DNA of 5,474 bases. Origin: S141-55 sp964422065. GTDB lineage: Bacteria > Hydrothermota > Hydrothermia > WGAB01. The notes under the pieces are model-generated. The model did no database searches. It was given only the letters and a program-made list of their open reading frames with translations, and was not told the DNA's origin. Each line of letters starts with the position of its first letter. Position 1 is the first letter of the stretch. Of the stretch, positions 1 through 5,474 are shown one piece after another. The position numbers and the translations under genes are program-made. The stretch lies in contig CAYQZW010000093.1 in NCBI GenBank assembly GCA_964422065.1, forward strand, positions 1 through 5,474, written 5' to 3'.

Positions 1-1
1 G

Positions 2-1264
2 GATGTCGAAGATTGGTACCTCGTCCCCGTCAACGAGGAGTCCGATGTGGTCCACCTGGCCGATTGGGTCAAAGGGGATACCACATGGGGCGGGATCCTT
101 CTGCGGCGGGCAGGACAGGGGATCGCGATATACCTCTCCAGTTACCTGTTGCTCCACCCCTCTTTTGATGGCGGGTGGAGCGACATCCCCGCCATCACAC
201 GCTTTTTCCACGAACTCTTCCTGTTGGCCCTGGGAAACCCGAGATATGCCGTGGGCATCAACCCCTGGCCTGCCGGCGCAAAGGCGACGCTGTGCGTCAC
301 CCTGGATGACGGGGGTACCCCTGAAGAATACGACCGCACGGTCCAGAACCTCCTTAACGTCGTTCCCGAGTTGACCTTTTTTGTGACCGGGAAGATCCAG
401 CCCGAGATCCTGGCCAAACTCCGCAAAAACCCCAAGATTGAACTCGGCAACCACAGTTATGACCATCCGTTTTTCCGGGACCTTCTCTATGCAGACGCTC
501 TGCGCGAGATCCTGAAGGCCCGGGAAGTGATTGGCCCTACCCTTGGATTCCGCTTCCCCTATGTCAACTACACCGCGGAGGGGATCTTTGCGCTCGCGAC
601 CTCCGGCTTTGAATACGTGAGCACCATCAAAGTGGACCATCTCAACACCTTCCACGGGGCCCTCTTCCCCTATAACCTGGTCGTGGCCCCCAAAAAGGGA
701 CTGGTGGTCACGACGGATCTGCTGGAAATCTCGCCGGTCCAGGAGGATTGGGCGTTCTACAAAAGGATTTACCAGGGCGACTATCCCGTTGAAGACCAAC
801 AAAAGGATCAAGAGGCCTTTGCGTCTTATTTGCGGACGATGTGGGAGATCATCTATGATGCGGGGGGATGTATGGTCACCCTCGGCCACCCCATGTATCA
901 AGGCCACAGCGACGCCTTTTTACAGCCGGTCCTGGACTTCTTGAAAGATGTGGTACGGCAAGAGGATGTGTGGGTGACGCGCCTGGAGAAGGTCAACCGA
1001 TGGTGGCGGACCCTTCGGGCCATCCGGGTGACCTTTGAGGAAAAGGGGAAGAGCATGACGTTTTCCCTGTACAATCCCTGGGATACGCCCGTTCAGGGAT
1101 ATACGCTCTGGGTGGACGTCCCACAGGATCAGCCCTTGCCAAGGGTTTCGTATCAAAAGGCCAAAGGGTACCTCACAGAGCGTATAGAATCCGGGCAAAA
1201 GCGGGTGCTCGTGGTTCTTCGGATCCCTCCGGGCTGGTCCCGCGTCGTCCTCAAGTGGGAGTAA
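2..1264 (+). CDS. Polysaccharide deacetylase (NodB / carbohydrate esterase 4-like), 5'-truncated by window edge
   Basis: This protein probably removes acetyl groups from an N-acetylated exopolysaccharide in the periplasm or at the cell surface. The frame is open from base 2, so the true start lies upstream; the GTG at 47 is internal. Numbering residues from that GTG, the NodB motifs are all present: TLDDGG at 85-90 (D87 the likely catalytic base, D88 a metal ligand), the HxxxH metal pair H136/H140 in GNHSYDH, the Arg motif GFRFPY at 167-172, and LGHP at 279-282 (H281 the likely catalytic acid). These belong to the metal-dependent carbohydrate esterase 4 fold. Residues before about 75 look like the end of another alpha/beta domain, ending in the NPWP linker seen before some NodB domains. 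Residues about 325-405 are strand-rich and may form a small beta-sandwich. The gene lies one base upstream of a glycosyltransferase, which supports a role in modifying that enzyme's product. The exact substrate is not determinable; deacetylase fold confidence is high. Confidence 0.92.
   Translation, partial: DVEDWYLVPVNEESDVVHLADWVKGDTTWGGILLRRAGQGIAIYLSSYLLLHPSFDGGWSDIPAITRFFHELFLLALGNPRYAVGINPWPAGAKATLCVTLDDGGTPEEYDRTVQNLLNVVPELTFFVTGKIQPEILAKLRKNPKIELGNHSYDHPFFRDLLYADALREILKAREVIGPTLGFRFPYVNYTAEGIFALATSGFEYVSTIKVDHLNTFHGALFPYNLVVAPKKGLVVTTDLLEISPVQEDWAFYKRIYQGDYPVEDQQKDQEAFASYLRTMWEIIYDAGGCMVTLGHPMYQGHSDAFLQPVLDFLKDVVRQEDVWVTRLEKVNRWWRTLRAIRVTFEEKGKSMTFSLYNPWDTPVQGYTLWVDVPQDQPLPRVSYQKAKGYLTERIESGQKRVLVVLRIPPGWSRVVLKWE
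1257..1261 (+). promoter_or_regulatory. Ribosome binding site of the glycosyltransferase, adjoining the deacetylase stop
   Basis: GGGAG lies four bases before the ATG at 1266 and directly abuts the TAA stop (1262-1264) of the deacetylase. The site is inside the upstream coding sequence, so ribosomes finishing the deacetylase can re-initiate here. It supports the ATG at 1266 as the start and suggests translational coupling. Confidence 0.6.
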
Positions 1265-1265
1265 C

Positions 1266-2726
1266 ATGACAGTCGGAACGTTGGTCCTTCTCGCAGCGGC
1301 GAATCTCTTGATCCTCTACTTCGCAACGTACGGCTTCCTCAATCTGTTCTTTTTGGTGTTGTTCTTGGTGGAGTTTGCGCGGTGCAAGGAGGAAGATGCG
1401 TCCTTCTCGGACCATCCAAGAGCCCCGAAGGTGAGCCTGATCGTCCCTGCCTACAACGAGGAGAAGGTGATCGTTCAAACGGTGCGGGCCTTGATGGCCT
1501 TAGATTACCCGGATTTTGAGATTGTGGTTATCGACGATGGGTCGCAGGATCGTACGGCCCAGGTGCTGATTGAGACCTTCGGCTTATCTGCCCGGGCAGA
1601 CCAGGGGGCGGGGCCGATCCCGACCCAACAGGTGGTTGGGGTCTATCACGGCAACCCATGTTGCCCCCTCTGGCTCATCGTGAAAGAGAACGGCGGGAAA
1701 TCCGATGCATTGAACGCGGGATTGAACTACGCCTCCGGTGAGATTGTGGTCACGATTGACGCCGATACGATCCTGACTCCTCAAAGCCTGTACCGCATCG
1801 TGCGGCCCTTTCAGGATCCCAAAATCGTGGCCGTTGGGGGGTTATTGACCGTTGCCAACGAGACCGCATGGTACGGCGGGAAACTCGTGGGGAAAGGGTT
1901 GCCTAAAAATCCGCTGGCTTTGTTCCAACTGGTAGAGTATTTGGTCTCGTACACGATCGGACGGATGGCACTTTCCAGGTTGAATGCCCTGCTCGTCCTG
2001 TCCGGCGCCTTTTCGGCGTTCCGACGGGACTTGCTTCTGGAGATTCGGGGGTTCCTGTCCGACCCTGCCCACGGACAACACACGGTTTGTGAAGACGCGG
2101 AGATCATCTTCCGCATCCATCGGTACCTTTATGACCATCGGATCCCGGGCCGGATCACCTTCATGATGCGCCCCGTGGCCTGGACAGAGGTACCGTCCCA
2201 CGCCAGGGATGTCTTGAGACAACGGAATCGATGGCATCGGGGGCTCGGGGAATCCCTCTGGATCCACCGCGCGATGGCCTTTGACCCCCGATACGGCCGG
2301 ATTGGACTCTTCGCGATCCCCTATTACCTGCTTTTTGAATTTCTGGCCCCCATCATGAAGGTCGGTGCACTGGGCCTGATCGGTTTGTTGATTGCCCTGA
2401 AATTGGTCCATGGCCCCTTCGTCCTCACCCTCATCCTGGTTTCACTCCTCGTGTACGGGCTGGCAACTGCGATCTTGACCACAACCATTGAAACCCGGTT
2501 CCGGAAGTTTTCCCCGGAGAACGTTCAAGCCTTGCGATATCATGGCCTTAAGGATTGGCTTTTGCTTATCTGGGCGTCCCTTTTCGTGGAGCCCGTGTTT
2601 GGGACCCTCCGGCTCGTTGGACAACTCTGGGGGGTCTGGGATTTCTTGATCGGCAAACGCTCCTGGTACAAATACGAACGACTGGGAGTGACCGAACTCA
2701 AAACCTCTGGACGTGAAAAGGAGTGA
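1266..2726 (+). CDS. Membrane-embedded family 2 glycosyltransferase (PgaC/IcaA-type polysaccharide synthase)
   Basis: This 486-residue inner-membrane enzyme should polymerise a nucleotide-activated sugar and export the growing chain. In order: a long hydrophobic N-terminus (about 4-37, one or two helices); a cytoplasmic GT-A domain opening SLIVPAYNEE (57-66); UDP-binding IDDGS (89-93); GGKSDALN (143-150); the metal-binding DAD (165-167); ED at 276-277, carrying the candidate catalytic base; and QRNRW (319-323), matching the QxxRW signature of processive synthases. Further hydrophobic segments fall at about 347-380, 384-408 and 430-455. The tail ends near 475 in a WYKYERLG stretch reminiscent of PgaC-like proteins. 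There is no C-terminal PilZ domain, unlike BcsA cellulose synthases, so any cyclic-di-GMP control would need another protein. A segment of about 35 residues between DDGS and GGK (about 104-140) carries adjacent cysteines, C132 and C133. The start is the ATG with GGGAG upstream. The sugar used (GlcNAc, glucose or other) is not readable from these motifs; the flanking deacetylase favours an N-acetylated sugar. Confidence 0.94.
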   Translation: MTVGTLVLLAAANLLILYFATYGFLNLFFLVLFLVEFARCKEEDASFSDHPRAPKVSLIVPAYNEEKVIVQTVRALMALDYPDFEIVVIDDGSQDRTAQVLIETFGLSARADQGAGPIPTQQVVGVYHGNPCCPLWLIVKENGGKSDALNAGLNYASGEIVVTIDADTILTPQSLYRIVRPFQDPKIVAVGGLLTVANETAWYGGKLVGKGLPKNPLALFQLVEYLVSYTIGRMALSRLNALLVLSGAFSAFRRDLLLEIRGFLSDPAHGQHTVCEDAEIIFRIHRYLYDHRIPGRITFMMRPVAWTEVPSHARDVLRQRNRWHRGLGESLWIHRAMAFDPRYGRIGLFAIPYYLLFEFLAPIMKVGALGLIGLLIALKLVHGPFVLTLILVSLLVYGLATAILTTTIETRFRKFSPENVQALRYHGLKDWLLLIWASLFVEPVFGTLRLVGQLWGVWDFLIGKRSWYKYERLGVTELKTSGREKE

Positions 2727-2730
2727 GGAG
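2717..2730 (+). promoter_or_regulatory. Double Shine-Dalgarno over the glycosyltransferase stop; sets the TPR/barrel gene start
   Basis: Two purine-rich sites sit before the ATG at 2734: AAAGGAG at 2717-2723 (10 bases from the ATG) and GAGGAG at 2725-2730 (3 bases). The glycosyltransferase TGA (2724-2726) lies between and partly within them. The in-frame GTG at 2713 has no comparable site upstream, so the ATG is preferred. The arrangement implies coupled translation of the two genes. Confidence 0.6.
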
Positions 2731-2733
2731 ACC

Positions 2734-4227
2734 ATGCTTTGGTTCACACTTTTGATCGTGATGTGGACCCCTGCCGATTCCCTGTGGAATCTCATCGGGC
2801 AGGAACGGTATGAACAGGCTGTACGGTTTGGCGAATCCCTCGTGAAAGAGGGTCGGGCAGATCGGCAAACATTGCTGGGCCTCGCTTATGCCTATCGGAC
2901 ACTGGACCGCCTCGACGATGCAGTAGAGATCTACCAGTCCATCCTGTCGGCAAATCCGAGGGATGTGGATGCACTTCTGGGCCTGGCCCTGGTCCTTTCC
3001 TGGCAGGGCAGTCTGGACTCCGCAATCGCTGTGTATCAACGGGTCCGACAGGTGGACCCGGGGAACCGGGAGGCGTGGATAGGGCTTATCCGGACCTACG
3101 GCTGGGCTGGGCGCCTGCAGACCGCCATGACCTATGCCGATAGCGCACTGGCCCTCTTTCCAGACGATCCAGAGGTCTCTCAACTTGCGGGTGACCTCCG
3201 GGTGTGGGCGGACCGCCTGGAAGAGGCGATCCCCTACTTTGAACGAGCGATCCAACAAGCCCCGGAAAGACCGGAACTCTGGATCGCCCTTGCGCAGACC
3301 TATGAATGGCTGGAAAGGTTCCAAAAAGCCCGTGAGACGTACAGGAAAGCGTTAGCCTTAGACCCTGAAAACCCAAAGGCCCAACAGGGGTTACAACGGA
3401 TACAAAAGGCCCTGGGCTATGAGATCACACTCCAGGCCGACTATACGGACGAGCAGGACGGCACGATCGCCGGAGACTATCGGCGGGTGGTCGTAGGTGT
3501 AGGCAAGCGTGGCCCATGGGAGAACTTGAAGTGGCGGATTCGGGTCTATGGGACACGGAACCAGCGCGGGACCGAACACAATACCTGGGTTTTGGTCGCC
3601 CCGGAACTTCAATACCGCCTCGGACGACGGTGGTCTCTTGCCGGGTACACCGGCTGGAATCCCACACACCCCAGTGCCTATACGTTGGGCTGGACACTCG
3701 CCTATACCGCTCCCCTTGTTCGGGCTCATGCCTCTTATGCCCGGGATCTCCTGGAACCCGTGCGTCTGGTCATCCTCCAGAACGCCCAGTTCGCGTTGGA
3801 TGCCCGCGTTTTCGGAACCCAATGGAAGGCCTCTGTCCAATGGGGCACGATCCCAGCAGATACGAACACCCGACGACTCCTGGATCTCAGTCTGGCCCGA
3901 GATTTCCCGGTGTTCGGGATAACCCTGAAGCCCATGTATTCTTTCGGCTATATGGCCTATGATCACGGCTCCGCCCTGTACTACTCACCGGACAAGATCC
4001 TCCGGCACGCCCTGGGCTTGGGGATCTTTCGGACCTTTGGACGTGCCTATCTCTACATGGATTACGCGCAGTCGGTGTGGACAGCCTCCGGTACACCGGG
4101 CACCCGCAATGGCTCGTTAGAAGTCGGCTACGGGGCTTGGTATCTCTCGGTCTCGTACTTTGCGACCACGGAAGGCTATCAAGCCTGGACCTGGAAGATG
4201 GGCCAGACGTTTCAGATCCCCCGGTAA
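2734..4227 (+). CDS. TPR-repeat outer-membrane beta-barrel protein (YaiO/PgaA-like polysaccharide exporter)
   Basis: This 497-residue protein probably carries the polymer across the periplasm and outer membrane. It starts MLWFTLLIVMW, a short hydrophobic stretch that could be a signal peptide, though it lacks the usual basic n-region; starting at GTG 2713 would add seven residues including Lys-Arg. Residues 44-213 are five TPRs of exactly 34 residues: Pro recurs at 75, 109, 143, 177 and 211, and Ala at 63, 97, 131, 165 and 199. A half repeat (A29) precedes them. From about 228 to the end the protein alternates polar and hydrophobic residues, is rich in Tyr, Trp and Gly, and breaks into roughly 14-16 amphipathic strands by eye. 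That fits an outer-membrane barrel of about the size of PgaA's 16-strand porin. The last residues are FQIPR, not the usual terminal aromatic. TPR plus barrel is the layout of YaiO-family proteins and PgaA; PgaA has a far longer TPR region. A structural or receptor role rather than export remains possible. Confidence 0.84.
   Translation: MLWFTLLIVMWTPADSLWNLIGQERYEQAVRFGESLVKEGRADRQTLLGLAYAYRTLDRLDDAVEIYQSILSANPRDVDALLGLALVLSWQGSLDSAIAVYQRVRQVDPGNREAWIGLIRTYGWAGRLQTAMTYADSALALFPDDPEVSQLAGDLRVWADRLEEAIPYFERAIQQAPERPELWIALAQTYEWLERFQKARETYRKALALDPENPKAQQGLQRIQKALGYEITLQADYTDEQDGTIAGDYRRVVVGVGKRGPWENLKWRIRVYGTRNQRGTEHNTWVLVAPELQYRLGRRWSLAGYTGWNPTHPSAYTLGWTLAYTAPLVRAHASYARDLLEPVRLVILQNAQFALDARVFGTQWKASVQWGTIPADTNTRRLLDLSLARDFPVFGITLKPMYSFGYMAYDHGSALYYSPDKILRHALGLGIFRTFGRAYLYMDYAQSVWTASGTPGTRNGSLEVGYGAWYLSVSYFATTEGYQAWTWKMGQTFQIPR
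2863..3372 (+). repeat. Array of five tetratricopeptide repeats within the barrel protein
   Basis: This stretch encodes residues 44-213 of the TPR/barrel protein as five contiguous 34-residue (102-base) units with no insertion between them. Position 20 (Ala) and position 32 (Pro) are invariant. Position 13 is Trp in the last four units (W90, W124, W158, W192). The units are diverged in nucleotide sequence, so this is an old protein repeat, not recent DNA duplication. TPR solenoids in PgaA-type exporters are periplasmic and are thought to bind the polymer or partner enzymes such as the deacetylase. Confidence 0.88.
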
Positions 4228-4230
4228 AGG
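4226..4230 (+). promoter_or_regulatory. Probable ribosome binding site of the hydrolase-like gene, overlapping the barrel-gene stop
   Basis: AAAGG at 4226-4230 shares two bases with the TAA stop at 4225-4227 and sits three bases before the ATG at 4234. The spacing is short and the match is modest, so initiation may rely on re-initiation by ribosomes leaving the barrel gene. The TAA is in the same frame as the ATG, so no longer in-frame start is possible. Confidence 0.45.
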
Positions 4231-4233
4231 CTG

Positions 4234-5474
4234 ATGAAGTGGAAGGTGTTGATCATTGGCATCATGAGCCTTGGGGTTGCGGCCCTGGTGTACCTGTTGG
4301 TCCGGATCCAGATCCAGTACCTCCGACCCAAGGTCGTCCAAGTCGAAAAAGAGGTCGTGCGGGAGATCCTGGGACAGGTCAGCACTCAGGAGATTGAGAA
4401 GGCCCTGGATTCCCTGAACGTTTACGCACGGGTCGTCGGGGAGGACCTCGAGATTCCGCAGTTACTCCGACGCGGGAAAGGCGCCCTTGAGCGAGCCTAT
4501 CGCCCGATCTTTGTGAAAGGGATCAACCTCGGAGCCGCATTGCCAGGCTCCTATCCCGCAGAGTTTACCCCGACCCACGAGGACTACCTCCGATGGTTTG
4601 GGCTCATGGGAAAAGCCGGGTTCAATGTGGTTCGTGTGTATACCGTGTTCCCCCCAGAGTTCTACTCCGCATTGGCGGAATATAACCTCCGAAACCGGAA
4701 ACATCCCTTGTACTTGCTCCAGGGCATCTGGGTGCCGGTCCCCGAAGACGAAGACTATCTGGCGTCAGACTTTGTGCGCCGGATTAAAGCCGAAATTGAA
4801 CGGGCCGTAGATGCCGTCCACGGAGCCCGGAACTACTTCGTGGATGTCTCCGAACTCACCCTTGGTTTCCTGTTTGGGCGGGAGTGGGAACCTGATGGCG
4901 TTCAGACCACGCAGGCCCGACATCCCGACCACACCGCATACCTCGGACACTTCATCTCCCTCCCTTATGGAACACCCATGGAGGCCTGGCTGGCCGAGAT
5001 GCTGGACTACATCCAGACCTATGAGGTGGTCCGGTATCGGGGCATTCATCCGGTCTCCTTCGTCAACTGGCTCCCCCTGGACCCGCTGTATCACGACAGC
5101 GAGTTCATTGAGTTGCCCAAGGTTCGGGAATACGACAACGATTTGTTCACCGTAGACCCATCCAGATTTCAGCGAACCGCCTGGAATCCTGCAGGCTTCT
5201 TTGCGTCCTATCACATCTACCCCTATTACCCGGATTTCGTCAACTTGGAGTATGCCGATTCGATCTCCCGATTTGGCAAAGACAACTTTGCCGGTTACCT
5301 CCGGGCGCTCCGGAACGCCACCGATGGATTGCCTTTAGTGGTGGCGGAGTTCGGGGTCCCGTCCTCGCGCGGCATCGCACACTTCAACCCCCTGGGGCTC
5401 CACCAGGGCGGCCACACCGAACGCCAACAGGGCCAACTGGACGTCCAACTCTTCCAAGACATCTTTGATGAGGG
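4234..5474 (+). CDS. Membrane-anchored TIM-barrel glycoside hydrolase-like protein (clan GH-A-like), 3'-truncated by window edge
   Basis: This frame stays open to the window end (413 codons seen). Residues about 4-24 form a single hydrophobic helix after MKWK, likely a signal-anchor placing the rest in the periplasm. A charged, helix-prone linker follows (about 30-90). From 92 the protein reads like a (beta/alpha)8 barrel of clan GH-A: beta1 FVKGINLG (93-100), beta2 NVVRVY with R134, beta3 YLLQGIW (160-166), beta4 FGREWEP (214-220), beta5 VSFVNW (274-279), beta6 SYHIYPYYP (325-333) and beta7 VVAEFGVPSS (369-378). By position, E217 (or E219) would be the acid/base and E372 the nucleophile of a retaining hydrolase; H327 and R134 fit usual active-site helpers. 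The expected beta8, normally with an aromatic residue, lies past the edge. I infer trimming or remodelling of the operon's polymer, comparable in role to the hydrolase halves of PgaB and PelA or to BcsZ, but I cannot assign a numbered GH family. A transglycosylase or non-catalytic carbohydrate-binding role is possible. Confidence 0.78.
   Translation, partial: MKWKVLIIGIMSLGVAALVYLLVRIQIQYLRPKVVQVEKEVVREILGQVSTQEIEKALDSLNVYARVVGEDLEIPQLLRRGKGALERAYRPIFVKGINLGAALPGSYPAEFTPTHEDYLRWFGLMGKAGFNVVRVYTVFPPEFYSALAEYNLRNRKHPLYLLQGIWVPVPEDEDYLASDFVRRIKAEIERAVDAVHGARNYFVDVSELTLGFLFGREWEPDGVQTTQARHPDHTAYLGHFISLPYGTPMEAWLAEMLDYIQTYEVVRYRGIHPVSFVNWLPLDPLYHDSEFIELPKVREYDNDLFTVDPSRFQRTAWNPAGFFASYHIYPYYPDFVNLEYADSISRFGKDNFAGYLRALRNATDGLPLVVAEFGVPSSRGIAHFNPLGLHQGGHTERQQGQLDVQLFQDIFDE

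Noticed and set aside
47..49. GTG at 47 as the true start of the deacetylase
   Set aside because: The frame is open all the way to base 2, the upstream codons encode plausible protein, and no good Shine-Dalgarno site precedes the GTG at suitable spacing. It falls in the middle of a domain.
1842..2411. Antisense open frame of 189 codons opposite the glycosyltransferase
   Set aside because: Its translation is low in hydrophobic core patterns, and the opposite strand carries conserved GT2 motifs. It is a shadow.
1266..2726. Identification as BcsA cellulose synthase
   Set aside because: There is no PilZ domain, the membrane-helix content and length are lower than in BcsA, and the adjacent deacetylase is not a cellulose-system component. 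PgaC/IcaA-like is the better description, though the sugar is unproven.
2713..2733. GTG at 2713 as start of the TPR/barrel protein
   Set aside because: It would supply a basic n-region for the signal peptide (Lys-Arg), but no ribosome binding site precedes it, while the ATG at 2734 has two. Kept as a minor alternative only.
3516..3962. Alternative-frame open stretches inside the barrel gene (+ strand)
   Set aside because: Translations are Pro/Arg/Gly-rich with no domain pattern, while the main frame gives clean amphipathic strands.
3391..3966. Antisense open frame of 191 codons opposite the barrel domain
   Set aside because: It lies wholly opposite a well-supported gene and its translation shows no recognisable domain or motif. 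Long antisense frames are expected from the codon bias here.
4200..4260. Possible transcription terminator between the barrel and hydrolase genes
   Set aside because: Only six bases separate the genes and there is no GC-rich hairpin followed by a T-run. The junction looks like operon continuation.
4462..5214. Antisense open frames opposite the hydrolase-like gene
   Set aside because: The plus-strand frame is continuous and shows ordered TIM-barrel strands; the antisense frames show no family features.

Overview
The window is a tightly packed run of four same-strand genes with no RNA genes, mobile elements, CRISPR arrays or long intergenic gaps. It reads as the core of a synthase-dependent extracellular polysaccharide operon. 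The host is almost certainly a diderm (Gram-negative-type) bacterium, because the third gene encodes an apparent outer-membrane beta-barrel. The DNA is moderately GC-rich, Arg codons are mostly CGN, and Shine-Dalgarno sites are clear. I cannot assign a phylum from this sequence.

Layout: (1) positions 2-1264 hold the 3' part of a polysaccharide deacetylase with an intact NodB-type catalytic motif set, cut by the left window edge. (2) 1266-2726 is a complete membrane-embedded, processive-type family 2 glycosyltransferase with DDG, DxD, ED and QxxRW motifs, like the PgaC/IcaA class of synthases. (3) 2734-4227 is a probably exported protein with five in-register 34-residue TPRs followed by a beta-barrel of roughly 270 residues, of the YaiO/PgaA type. 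(4) 4234 to the right edge is an N-terminally membrane-anchored, TIM-barrel (clan GH-A-like) glycoside hydrolase candidate, open at the window end.

Gene junctions are +1 nt, +7 nt and +6 nt, and the ribosome binding sites abut or overlap the preceding stop codon. This indicates one transcript and probably translational coupling. No promoter or terminator lies inside the window.

Inferred working: the glycosyltransferase polymerises a sugar and passes it through the inner membrane. The deacetylase and the anchored hydrolase modify or trim the chain in the periplasm, and the TPR/beta-barrel protein guides it across the outer membrane. The division of labour parallels PgaABCD (poly-N-acetylglucosamine), where deacetylase and hydrolase are fused in PgaB, and PelA. 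Here they appear as two separate proteins and the hydrolase looks like a different family. The polymer cannot be named from sequence alone. The most noteworthy element is this gene combination together with the poorly characterised hydrolase-like protein.
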